Source of the DNA: Thermoflexibacter sp.
GTDB taxonomy: Bacteria; Bacteroidota; Bacteroidia; Cytophagales; Thermoflexibacteraceae
Length of the DNA: 10,065 nt
Assembly: GCA_025455345.1 (NCBI GenBank)
Contig: JALOMS010000121.1
Span: 1-10,065 of the forward strand
Direction of reading: 5' to 3'
This document shows positions 1-7,819 of this stretch, one piece after another (the first letter of the stretch is position 1; every line of letters begins with the position of its first letter). The notes beneath the pieces are model-generated. The model was not told the DNA's origin, did no database searches, and saw only the letters and a program-made list of their open reading frames with translations. The position numbers and the translations under genes were made by a program.

Positions 1-2
1 AC

Positions 3-2942
3 TTCACCAAGCAAAATACGCTCCCTAATGGACTTCTCGCAGACCATATTAATAAACTTTGGTATGATAAGAAAAATCACTACTTGTGGATAGCAACTTC
101 TTATGGTGGAATTAGTAGATATGATATAAAAAACAATCAGTTTACTAATTTTCAAGCAGATATAAAAAATAAAAATACAATTTTAGCAAATATAGTAACA
201 GATATTTGCCCTTATGGAGAGGATATTTTGTTTGTGATAGAAAATGGTGGCATTGCATATTATCACTCTAAGACAGGCATTTTTACCAATTATCTGCATA
301 AAGAAAACAACCCCACGAGCCTTTCTACCAACTCCGTCCGCACTGCCTACAAAGACCGACAAGGACGCGTCTGGGTTAGCACTTATGGAAAAGGTGCTTG
401 CATTTGGGACAGGCAAAGAGAAAAATTTTCCCAACCCGACCTTGTATTGCCTAATCCTATGGTTAATTCAGTCATCAAAGATAGCAAAGAACGACTTTGG
501 GTAGGCACAGAAGGAGGTGTAGTTTTACAAGACAAAGAAGAAATAAGCTATTTTAAGCACGAAGCAAGCAATCCACAAAGCCTAAGTGCAAACCCTGTGC
601 AAAGAATCTATGAAGACGCTCAGAAGCAAATCTGGCTTGGAAGCTGGAATGGTGGTGCAGATTTATTTGATGAGCAGAAAAAGAACTTTCGCCTATTCTC
701 TAACCCAAAATCCGAATATAGCAATTGTGTTTTTGCGTTCAGCAATCATACAGACCCTGACCAAGTCATCATAGGCAGTTTTGGCGGAGTTGCACTTGTA
801 AATAAACAAACCAAACAATTAAAGCAGTTTTCCTCTGGTTCTTTACTTGATACAGGATTCACCTATGTCCAAGATATTTACAAAGACAGCAAAGGGAATA
901 TTTGGGTAGGTGCCGCCAGTGGATTACACTTGATTAATGAAGCGCAAGGCAAGCACCTTCTTTTTACTGACAATGAACAAGATTCAATGAGTATTATTTA
1001 CAAGAGAGTTTATTTTGTATTTGAGGATTCTAAGAATAGAATTTGGGTAGGAACGCAAGGCGGACTAAGCCTTATGATGACAGAAGGCAAATTTAAAAAC
1101 TACACTACCAAACAGGGACTTGTCAGCAACTCAATTAATTCAATGTTAGAAGACTCGAAAGGTAATTTTTGGATTGGTACTAATAAAGGACTATCCATGT
1201 TCGAGGAAAGTACGCAGACATTTACCAATTACACAGAAAGCGATGGCTTACCAAGTTCGCAGTTCAAGGTAAATTCAGCATTCAAAAACAAAGAAGGCAA
1301 AATGTATTTTGGGACTGTCAATGGTTTGTGTGTATTTCACCCTGATAGTATCACTACCAATCCTCACAAACCCCAAGTATATCTTACTGATTTCAAGATT
1401 TTTAATAAGTCTGTCAAAGTAGGAGAATACGATTCTTTGCTCAAAAACGTAATTCAGCAGACCAAAGAAATTACACTTTCATATCAATACTCTGTTTTTT
1501 CTTTGGAATATGTTGGCATTAATTTTACCCAAGCACAGGAAAATGAGTATGCTTACATCATGGAAGGCTTTGAAACCGAGTGGAACTATGTAGGCAACAA
1601 GCGAGAGGCAACTTATACTAGCTTAGACGCTGGTACTTACACTTTCAGAGTAAAAGCAAGCAACAACGATGGCTTGTGGAACGAAGAAGGAGTTGCCTTG
1701 AAAATCAAGATTTTACCGCCTTGGTGGGAAACTTGGTGGTTCAGAACACTCTTTCTAACCCTATTCCTGGGGAGTGGAATTCTTTTTTATTTCCTTAGAA
1801 TCAATGCAGTAAAAAGACAAAATCAAATCTTAGAGAAAAAAGTAGTCAATAGAACCCAAGAAATAGAAAGACAAAAGAGAGAATTAGAATTTGCCAATCA
1901 TCAAGTCAAAACCAAAAACGAAGAATTACTGGCAAGCGAAGAAGAACTGCGCCAAAACATGGAAGAATTGGAAACCAATCAAGAAGAACTGCGCGCCCAA
2001 AAAGAGCAGTTGGAGGTAGCATTTCTACAACTTAACAAACAAAATACCAAAGTCAATGATAGCATTCGCTATGCCCAGCGTATCCAAAATGCCATTCTCC
2101 CTCACGAAAATATTTTGGCTTCTGCTTTTGCTGAGCATTTTGTGATTTTCAAACCCAAAGATGTGGTTAGTGGGGATTTTTACTGGTACTTTGAAACTAC
2201 TTCAATTACCAATAAACAATTATCAATTACCAATGAAATACAAAATGAACAGCCTGATCTGGAATCGGGAATGAATACAAATACCAATGACCAATTATCA
2301 GTTCCCAATGAAAATCCAAAACAACCAACAATTAACAACCAACAACTAACAAAAAAGAAATTTTTAGCAGTTGTGGACTGTACAGGGCATGGCGTACCTG
2401 GGGCGTTTATGAGTATGATTGGCAATGCGGTGCTAAGAGAAATTGTAGAATCTAAGAAAATTTATGAGCCTGCTCAAATCCTTAACGAGTTGAATAAGAG
2501 TATTATCACTTCCTTAAATCGTAAAGATAAAAGTTTCCAAGACGGCATGGACATCGTACTTTGTTGCTTTGAAAATACTCCAAGTGGTCAAGTCAAACTT
2601 ACCTACGCAGGGGCAAAGCGTCCACTTTATTACTTTGATACAGAACTGCACGAAATCAAAGCAGACCACACTTCTATTGGACACAAGGCAGATATCCAAT
2701 ATACGCAGTCAGAACAGATTTTACAGCCCAATACGACCCTATTTCTTACCACTGATGGTTGGATAGATTCTATCAATCCCGAACGCAAGCGATTTGGTAG
2801 TCAGCGATTCAAAGATATGCTACTAAAAGCGGCAAACTTACCTTTGTATGCCCAAAAAGAGGTATTTACTACCATTTTAGAGGACTATGAACAAAACTCT
2901 GAGCAAAGAGATGATGTACTGATGGTGGGGGTGAGGGTTTGA
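3..2942 (+). CDS. Propeller/Y_Y_Y transmembrane receptor with SpoIIE-type PP2C phosphatase output, 5'-truncated by window edge
   Basis: This is a membrane signalling protein whose extracytoplasmic sensor is expected to control a cytoplasmic serine/threonine phosphatase. The frame is open from base 3 and encodes propeller sequence at once (ending HYLWIATSYGGISRYD), so the true start lies off the left edge. The 979 visible residues hold about ten reg_prop blades (repeated xxDSKGNIWVGTxxGL) to about residue 450, a Y_Y_Y domain at about 470-570, PPWWETWWF, a membrane helix at about 578-600, a Glu/Gln-rich coiled coil at about 602-690, and a PP2C/SpoIIE domain to the end. Expected metal-binding acidic residues are present: D725 in SGDFYW, D792 in VVDCTGHG, D918 in TTDGW and D970/D971 in RDDVL. 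A 50-residue low-complexity insert lies between the first two. There is no histidine-kinase domain. Aligned with its 1208-residue downstream paralogue, roughly 230 residues are missing. The natural partner in such systems is a phosphorylated STAS anti-anti-sigma protein; none is visible here. Architecture is confident, ligand and target unknown. Confidence 0.93.
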   Translation, partial: FTKQNTLPNGLLADHINKLWYDKKNHYLWIATSYGGISRYDIKNNQFTNFQADIKNKNTILANIVTDICPYGEDILFVIENGGIAYYHSKTGIFTNYLHKENNPTSLSTNSVRTAYKDRQGRVWVSTYGKGACIWDRQREKFSQPDLVLPNPMVNSVIKDSKERLWVGTEGGVVLQDKEEISYFKHEASNPQSLSANPVQRIYEDAQKQIWLGSWNGGADLFDEQKKNFRLFSNPKSEYSNCVFAFSNHTDPDQVIIGSFGGVALVNKQTKQLKQFSSGSLLDTGFTYVQDIYKDSKGNIWVGAASGLHLINEAQGKHLLFTDNEQDSMSIIYKRVYFVFEDSKNRIWVGTQGGLSLMMTEGKFKNYTTKQGLVSNSINSMLEDSKGNFWIGTNKGLSMFEESTQTFTNYTESDGLPSSQFKVNSAFKNKEGKMYFGTVNGLCVFHPDSITTNPHKPQVYLTDFKIFNKSVKVGEYDSLLKNVIQQTKEITLSYQYSVFSLEYVGINFTQAQENEYAYIMEGFETEWNYVGNKREATYTSLDAGTYTFRVKASNNDGLWNEEGVALKIKILPPWWETWWFRTLFLTLFLGSGILFYFLRINAVKRQNQILEKKVVNRTQEIERQKRELEFANHQVKTKNEELLASEEELRQNMEELETNQEELRAQKEQLEVAFLQLNKQNTKVNDSIRYAQRIQNAILPHENILASAFAEHFVIFKPKDVVSGDFYWYFETTSITNKQLSITNEIQNEQPDLESGMNTNTNDQLSVPNENPKQPTINNQQLTKKKFLAVVDCTGHGVPGAFMSMIGNAVLREIVESKKIYEPAQILNELNKSIITSLNRKDKSFQDGMDIVLCCFENTPSGQVKLTYAGAKRPLYYFDTELHEIKADHTSIGHKADIQYTQSEQILQPNTTLFLTTDGWIDSINPERKRFGSQRFKDMLLKAANLPLYAQKEVFTTILEDYEQNSEQRDDVLMVGVRV
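2202..2351 (+). repeat. In-frame low-complexity repeat insert within the PP2C domain (first paralogue)
   Basis: These 150 bp encode 50 Asn/Gln/Thr/Ser-rich residues between FYWYFETT and KKKFLAVVDCTGHG. The insert opens with 7-residue units (ITNKQLS, ITNEIQN). It later has TNTNDQLS, then two copies of AACAACCAACAA at 2320-2331 and 2334-2345 (14-bp period). The flanks are well-conserved PP2C core. Other SpoIIE-type domains usually join these two strands with a short hairpin, so this is an expansion. It keeps the frame and has no stop. Confidence 0.8.
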
Positions 2943-3021
2943 GATTGATTAATTTTTGTTAGGCAAAACTCTTTATTTACTACTAACCCGTTAAACATTT
3001 TAGAATAAATTAATACATTTA

Positions 3022-3044
3022 CAATTTGTTTTTAACACAAATTG
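3022..3044. promoter_or_regulatory. Perfect 8-bp inverted repeat just upstream of the second receptor gene
   Basis: CAATTTGT at 3022-3029 and ACAAATTG at 3037-3044 are exact reverse complements separated by 7 bases. The right arm ends 9 bases before the ATG at 3054. The position fits a regulator-binding site or an RNA hairpin that affects translation. There is no T-tract after it, so it is not a terminator. No perfect TAnnTTTG promoter element was found in the 111-bp gap between the two receptor genes, so it is unclear whether the second gene has its own promoter or is read through from the first. Function is inferred from position only; AT-rich chance symmetry is possible. Confidence 0.4.
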
Positions 3045-3053
3045 CATTAACCA

Positions 3054-6000
3054 ATGAGCAAATATTTAACTGTATTTTCTTTTCTAATTCTAAGCAACAT
3101 TTCTTTATTATTTGCACAACGCCAATACGATAGGTTTAAACGATTCAACATAAAAAATGGATTGTCTAATACCAGTGTTTGGGCTATAGCTCAAGATAAA
3201 CAAGGGTTGATGTGGTTTGGTACTTTTGATGGTTTAAATCGTTATGACGGCTATCACTTCAAAATATTTAAAAATAATCCAGAAGATAGCACTTCGTTAG
3301 CAGGTAACTTCATAGAAAATATTTTTGTAGATAGCAAAGGGCGTATTTGGGTTTGTACCCATGCTGCGCTATGCCTGTATATGCCTGATAAAGAGAATTT
3401 TAAACGGTTTATAAGAGCAGGCGATAAAAGCACTGTTATTACTCAGGTGGTCGAAGATGAAGTAGGAAATATTTTAGTAGCTACTGCAAGTGGGCTAAAT
3501 CTTTTTAATGAGGTATCGCAAAAATTGGAAAGGTATAAGCCCGATGGAATAGATAACCCGCTACTCAGCGAGTCTATAACGACTATAGCAGTGGATAAAA
3601 AAAGTAATATCTGGGTAGGAACAGCAGAAAAAGGGATTTTATACTACGAAAAAGCAGACAGAAAATTTTACAATTTCCAAACGCAGGCAGATGTTCCCCA
3701 ATCCATTTCTGATAATCGTATTCAGTATATTTTCCCAGACAGCAAAAATAATATTTGGGTAGGAACGAAAAATGGGCTAAATCGCTATCTGTCGGGTAGT
3801 CATTTTATGCGTTATTTGCCCCCAACCCCACTAACCGAGCAGGAGATTAATCTTACCAACCAATACCCTATTCATGATTTTATTTTTTCTATTACTGAAG
3901 ATAAAGATGGACGAATTTGGTTTGGCTCACAAAAAGGGCTACACTATTTTGACCCTACCCAACAAAAGTTTAAGTATTATTTATTTGACCCCGATGACGA
4001 CCAGAGCATTAGCGGTAATGCGTCCAGAAAAATATTTGCAGACCGATTTGGGCATCTATGGATAGGTGGTTTTGGCGGGGTAGATAGGCTTGCTTTGTAT
4101 CAGAAACCATTTCAGAACATTAAGAGGCAGGCAGATATTGCCAATACGCTCATTTCTAATAATGTACTTAGCTTTGCTAAGGAAAGCAATGGAAACCTCT
4201 GGATAGGTACTAATAGGGGAGTTAGCGTATTTAACAAAGATACCAAAACCTTTACTAACTACGATAAAAAGCAAGGTTTAGAGGGAGAAGTAGTTACTAA
4301 AATATCAATAGACAGGCATCAGAATATCTGGGTAAGAGCCTCGCCTTCCTTTTCATTGCAAAGATTTGATAAGAACAAAGATAGGTTTGTATCTTACACC
4401 GATATATTTTATACAAAAGATGGAAAACTCATGGATTCAGGAACATCTACTATTCTATCAGTAGAAGGGGATTTAATCTTTTATAGCCCACAAGAAAAAA
4501 CCTCTATTTACAACCAAGAAAAAGATAGATTTCTACCTTACCAGTTCTTCCCAGACGACCAAATCCCTAACAAAAAACTTGACTATTGGGGTTTTGACCA
4601 ATTCAGTAGGTACTGGTTGATTACAGATGGCTTGTTGTTTAGTTGGGATAAAAGTAAGAACGAGTTAAAAAAATATGAATATTTTTTTAATAATGGTAAA
4701 AAAATAAGTTTCAGGAACATTATGCAATTGTATAGTTTTGTTTATTCTGACCAATTAGATTTTATATGGATACCTACTGCTTTGGGCTTGGCGCATATCA
4801 ATCTAACAACCTTAGAAGCCAAAGTATATGCAAAAAAAGAAGGTTTAGAAACTACATTGATAGTAAGTATGCATAAAGATAAAAATAACCACTATTGGCT
4901 GGGGAGCAATGCGGGACTTTACCAGTTTAACCCTGAAAAACAAGTATTTAAACAATACACAGAAGCTGACGGATTGCCCAATACCCAACTGCTTAATACT
5001 GCTAATTTCCAAGACCAAGATGGCATACTTTATTACGGAATGCAAAATGGTGCTACCTATTTTATACCCGAAAATATTAAAGAAAATAAGTTTAACCCTC
5101 CCATTTTACTAACTGATATTCAAATATTTAATAAATCTGTTGCTCCTTTTGATGAAAATGAAATTTTAACACAAACTACTTCACTCACCGAAGAAGTTAC
5201 ACTCTCTTACAAACAGTCTGTTTTTGGCTTAGAATATGCCTCTCTCAATTATTTCCTCCCTGAAAAAGTGCAATATGCCTATTTTTTAGAAGGCTTTGAT
5301 AAAGATTGGAACTATGTGAAAAACAGGAGATTGGCAACATATACCAACCTCCCCAGAGGCAAAAAGTTTGTTTTCAAGGTTAAGGCAACCAACGAAGAAG
5401 GACTGTGGAGCGAGCCACATACGCTTTTGACAATAGAGGTTACACCGCCTTGGTGGGAAACTTGGTGGTTTAGAGGAATGGTGATGGGCTTGCTTGTTTT
5501 TTCTGCTTATATTTTTTATGAAACAAGAACGCAATTTTTGAAAAAACAAAATGAAAAATTAGAAAAACAAGTGCAAGAACGCACCCAAGAAATAGAAAAG
5601 AAAAGTAAGGAGTTAGAATTTGCCAATCATCAAATAAACACCAAAAACGAAGAACTCCAAGCCAACGAAGAAGAACTGCGCCAAAATATGGAGGAATTGG
5701 AAACCAATCAAGAACTACTCACATCTCAAAACGAGAAGTTAGAACTTGCTTTCCAAGAACTGCACAGGCAAAATACCAAAGTCAATGATAGTATTCGCTA
5801 TGCTCAACGTATCCAAAATGCCATTCTCCCACACGAAAATATCTTAGCCTCCTCTTTTTCAGAACATTTTGTGATTTTTAAACCCAAAGATGTCGTCAGT
5901 GGGGATTTTTATTGGTACTTTGAAACTACTTCAATTACCAATGAACAATTATCAATTACCAATGACGAATTACTAATGACTAATAACCAATTAGCAATGA

Positions 6001-6680
6001 GCCATGAACAATTACCAATAAATGCTGAGAAGCAAAATAAAGAACAACCTAACTATTCAATTATTCAACTATCAAACTATTCAAAAAAGAAATTTTTAGC
6101 AGTAGTCGACTGTACGGGTCATGGCGTGCCTGGGGCGTTTATGAGTATGATTGGCAATACATTACTGTATGAAATCATTACCAATAAAAATATCCGTGAG
6201 CCGCATTTGATTTTGGAACAATTGCATTGGGGAATATTGACCTCACTCAATAAGAAGGATTCACGAATGCAAGATGGTATGGACATTGCACTCTGCTGTA
6301 TAGAAACACTTGATAATGAGCAAGTAAAAGTACAGTTTAGCGGCGCAAAGCGACCCCTTTATTACTTTTCCAACCAATCACTCAGTGAATTATCTGCGGA
6401 CAGAAAATCCATAGGGCAAGCCAACTCAGAGGGTAAATATGCCTTACAAGAAGTTGTTTTGTCAAAAGGAGATACGCTATACATGACTACCGACGGTTGG
6501 ATAGATTCTATCAACCCCGAACGCAAGCGTTTTGGTAGTCAGCGATTCAAACAGATGTTGGTCAAGGGAGCAAATCTATCTCTTTATGCACAAAAAGAGA
6601 TATTTACTACCATCTTAGAGGAGTACGAACAAGGCACAGAGCAAAGAGATGATGTGCTGATGGTAGGGGTGAAGGTGTAG
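3054..6680 (+). CDS. Propeller/Y_Y_Y transmembrane receptor with SpoIIE-type PP2C phosphatase output, complete
   Basis: This is a 1208-residue paralogue of the gene upstream. A signal peptide (MSKYLTVFSFLILSNISLLFA, likely cut after A21) sends the sensor out of the cytoplasm. About 14 reg_prop blades follow to about residue 690, consistent with two seven-bladed propellers, as in Bacteroides hybrid two-component sensors; blades 9-12 are degenerate. Then come a Y_Y_Y domain (about 700-800), PPWWETWWF (798-806), a membrane helix (about 804-828), a coiled coil (about 830-918) and a PP2C/SpoIIE domain. Probable metal ligands D951 (SGDFYW), D1019 (VVDCTGHG), D1147 (TTDGW) and D1199/D1200 (RDDVL) are intact, so an active phosphatase is expected. 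A 51-residue repeat insert splits the core after FYWYFETT. The ATG is the first possible start because an in-frame TAA lies two codons upstream. No Shine-Dalgarno is seen, as is common in this phylum. The likely mechanism is ligand-driven movement of the coiled coil that switches dephosphorylation of a cytoplasmic protein; ligand and substrate are unknown. Confidence 0.95.
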   Translation: MSKYLTVFSFLILSNISLLFAQRQYDRFKRFNIKNGLSNTSVWAIAQDKQGLMWFGTFDGLNRYDGYHFKIFKNNPEDSTSLAGNFIENIFVDSKGRIWVCTHAALCLYMPDKENFKRFIRAGDKSTVITQVVEDEVGNILVATASGLNLFNEVSQKLERYKPDGIDNPLLSESITTIAVDKKSNIWVGTAEKGILYYEKADRKFYNFQTQADVPQSISDNRIQYIFPDSKNNIWVGTKNGLNRYLSGSHFMRYLPPTPLTEQEINLTNQYPIHDFIFSITEDKDGRIWFGSQKGLHYFDPTQQKFKYYLFDPDDDQSISGNASRKIFADRFGHLWIGGFGGVDRLALYQKPFQNIKRQADIANTLISNNVLSFAKESNGNLWIGTNRGVSVFNKDTKTFTNYDKKQGLEGEVVTKISIDRHQNIWVRASPSFSLQRFDKNKDRFVSYTDIFYTKDGKLMDSGTSTILSVEGDLIFYSPQEKTSIYNQEKDRFLPYQFFPDDQIPNKKLDYWGFDQFSRYWLITDGLLFSWDKSKNELKKYEYFFNNGKKISFRNIMQLYSFVYSDQLDFIWIPTALGLAHINLTTLEAKVYAKKEGLETTLIVSMHKDKNNHYWLGSNAGLYQFNPEKQVFKQYTEADGLPNTQLLNTANFQDQDGILYYGMQNGATYFIPENIKENKFNPPILLTDIQIFNKSVAPFDENEILTQTTSLTEEVTLSYKQSVFGLEYASLNYFLPEKVQYAYFLEGFDKDWNYVKNRRLATYTNLPRGKKFVFKVKATNEEGLWSEPHTLLTIEVTPPWWETWWFRGMVMGLLVFSAYIFYETRTQFLKKQNEKLEKQVQERTQEIEKKSKELEFANHQINTKNEELQANEEELRQNMEELETNQELLTSQNEKLELAFQELHRQNTKVNDSIRYAQRIQNAILPHENILASSFSEHFVIFKPKDVVSGDFYWYFETTSITNEQLSITNDELLMTNNQLAMSHEQLPINAEKQNKEQPNYSIIQLSNYSKKKFLAVVDCTGHGVPGAFMSMIGNTLLYEIITNKNIREPHLILEQLHWGILTSLNKKDSRMQDGMDIALCCIETLDNEQVKVQFSGAKRPLYYFSNQSLSELSADRKSIGQANSEGKYALQEVVLSKGDTLYMTTDGWIDSINPERKRFGSQRFKQMLVKGANLSLYAQKEIFTTILEEYEQGTEQRDDVLMVGVKV
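5931..6083 (+). repeat. In-frame 21-bp tandem repeats inserted in the PP2C domain (second paralogue)
   Basis: These 153 bp encode 51 residues at the same site as the insert in the upstream paralogue. From 5934 to 6038 they read as five 7-residue (21-bp) units: ITNEQLS, ITNDELL, MTNNQLA, MSHEQLP and INAEKQN. The tail at 6051-6083 is a different simple pattern built on ACTATTCAA-like words. The first 36 bases are almost identical to the paralogue's insert, after which the two diverge. Frame is preserved throughout. Confidence 0.85.
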
Positions 6681-6755
6681 AAAGTAATCTCTCTTTACCT
6701 CACTAAAATCGTACATCATATAGCCCGTATCTTTTAGAGATTGGTCTTAAGTTAT

Positions 6756-7595
6756 TCAAAACACAAAGGTTAAAATTAATTCCAACACAAAAATTACAGG
6801 GGGAATCGCATAAAGAAATGCCTTTCCTCCGTCCATTGCTTGCCATTCATTGTCATTTTTGAGTCTTGGCGAGCCTGTCATACCATCTAAAGCAGTCGAC
6901 TTTTCAGGATTGTCTGGCATATACAAAATCTGTTCTCTTTCCTCATCTTCTAAGAGTTCAGTAAGGTGAGTATTTGCAACGGCGTTGTATTTTTTACCTT
7001 CTTTGGTAGTAAACTCAAAAGACATTTTATACACCGTCCGATTATTGATTCTTGTATTTGTTGGTTCGGAGCTAATTAGCTTGCCAGTAGTCAGTTCTCC
7101 ATGTTTGAGCAATTTGACAAAAGAAAGACCTTTCTGAATGCCTAATCCTGCAAATATCCACCCAATTATCGGGAAAATAAGGACAAAAAGCACTGTCATG
7201 CCAAACTCGCTTCGCCTCATACCCTGAATACGTGCTACTTCCGGCTTATCTGCCAAATACTCTACTTGGACAGTATCTCCAACATTGACATTCGAGTTAC
7301 TTTGATAAGATACATCTGAATATTTACGTCTATTTACTTGATAATCAAATGTATAAGCATAAATTCTACGCTTACTTTCACTACTTGAGGTTTCTTCTAT
7401 ATTGCTGACTATCCCTTGGGTTATAGGAGAGTCGTCTGAAAATGAGAAACTTGAAGTGTCCATACTACCAATAAATATTACACAGAATATCCAACTAAAT
7501 GCCACAAAAATAAATCCTATAACGCTATAAGTATTACCCAAGATGACATGGATAAGCGTATTAATCGGCACTACTCGATGATGAAAGTGGAGCAT
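6756..7595 (-). CDS. DUF3592-like membrane protein
   Basis: This 279-residue integral membrane protein has three predicted helices, at about residues 23-43, 132-153 and 258-278. The two segments between them look alike and resemble DUF3592. The first (about 58-122) contains ITQGIVSNIEE, a tyrosine-rich YAYTFDYQVNRRKYS strand pair, and GDTVQVEYLADKPEVARI. The second (about 168-235) contains LTTGKLISSEP, YKMSFEFTTKEGKKY and ILYMPDNPEKSTAL. The pattern 'G-x-V / Y-x-F-x-Y / G-D-x-V-x-V-x-Y-x-x-x-x-P' is what suggests DUF3592, a family with no established biochemical role. The gene converges on the second receptor gene with a 75-bp gap and is divergent from the lipoprotein gene. The ATG chosen is the only good start before the first helix; the leader is AT-rich with no clear Shine-Dalgarno. 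The family assignment is from recall of the pattern, so it is moderately sure; the function is unknown. Confidence 0.82.
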   Translation of the reverse strand: MLHFHHRVVPINTLIHVILGNTYSVIGFIFVAFSWIFCVIFIGSMDTSSFSFSDDSPITQGIVSNIEETSSSESKRRIYAYTFDYQVNRRKYSDVSYQSNSNVNVGDTVQVEYLADKPEVARIQGMRRSEFGMTVLFVLIFPIIGWIFAGLGIQKGLSFVKLLKHGELTTGKLISSEPTNTRINNRTVYKMSFEFTTKEGKKYNAVANTHLTELLEDEEREQILYMPDNPEKSTALDGMTGSPRLKNDNEWQAMDGGKAFLYAIPPVIFVLELILTFVF

Positions 7596-7674
7596 AGTTT
7601 CTTAGAGTTGAGGTTTGTAAATAATTGTCTGATTAGGAAAGGGATAAATCCCAAACAGAAGTTAAGACATGAAC

Positions 7675-7708
7675 CAAATATAGTAATTATCTAAGACTTT
7701 TGAGCAAA
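7675..7708 (-). promoter_or_regulatory. Candidate Bacteroidota-type promoter for the DUF3592-like gene
   Basis: Read on the minus strand, TATATTTG (7682 down to 7675) matches the phylum's -7 consensus TAnnTTTG exactly. A TTTG at 7708-7705 lies 22 bases upstream of it, within the broader spacing reported for Flavobacterium promoters but a little long for Bacteroides. Transcription would start near 7668 and give a leader of about 70 nt before the ATG at 7595. This is a motif match only. Confidence 0.45.
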
Positions 7709-7770
7709 TAAGCAAATTATTTTTATTCATCTGCAACCAACAAGCGTTTCTATTACGTAGAGATTGTACT

Positions 7771-7815
7771 AAATTTTTTAAACAGTTTAATTTAATTATT
7801 TACAAATTTTTTAAA
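7771..7815. repeat. Pair of 12-bp direct repeats AAATTTTTTAAA upstream of the lipoprotein gene
   Basis: The word AAATTTTTTAAA occurs at 7771-7782 and again at 7804-7815, start to start 33 bp, about three helical turns. The second copy ends 4 bases before the ATG at 7820. Phased A/T tracts could bend DNA or bind a regulator. The region is extremely AT-rich, so chance is a real alternative. No perfect TAnnTTTG promoter was found for the lipoprotein gene; TAAATTTT at 7770-7777 overlaps the first copy and is a 7-of-8 match, without a good -33 element. Confidence 0.35.
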
Positions 7816-7819
7816 ATTT

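Noticed and set aside
84..86. TTG at 84 as the start codon of the first receptor gene
   Set aside because: The frame is open upstream to base 3 and encodes normal propeller-blade sequence, so this TTG is an internal leucine and the gene starts outside the window.
183..434. Minus-strand open frame of 83 codons
   Set aside because: It lies wholly inside the first receptor gene on the opposite strand, has no family features, and the sense strand codes for clear propeller repeats.
2952..3028. TAATTTTTG and TACAATTTG as promoter boxes for the second receptor gene
   Set aside because: Both have three instead of two bases between TA and TTTG and lack a -33 partner; the second overlaps the inverted repeat.
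5934..6038. CRISPR-like or mobile repeat array
   Set aside because: The 21-bp units are contiguous without spacers, degenerate, in frame and within a protein domain, so they are coding tandem repeats.
6686..6742. AATCTCT / AGAGATT inverted repeat between the convergent genes, as a terminator
   Set aside because: The stem is only 7 bp, AT-rich, with a 43-base loop and no T-tract at the proper place. The convergent gap shows no convincing terminator.
7770..7777. TAAATTTT as the -7 box of the lipoprotein gene
   Set aside because: It is a 7-of-8 match in very AT-rich DNA and there is no TTG or TTTG at the right distance upstream.
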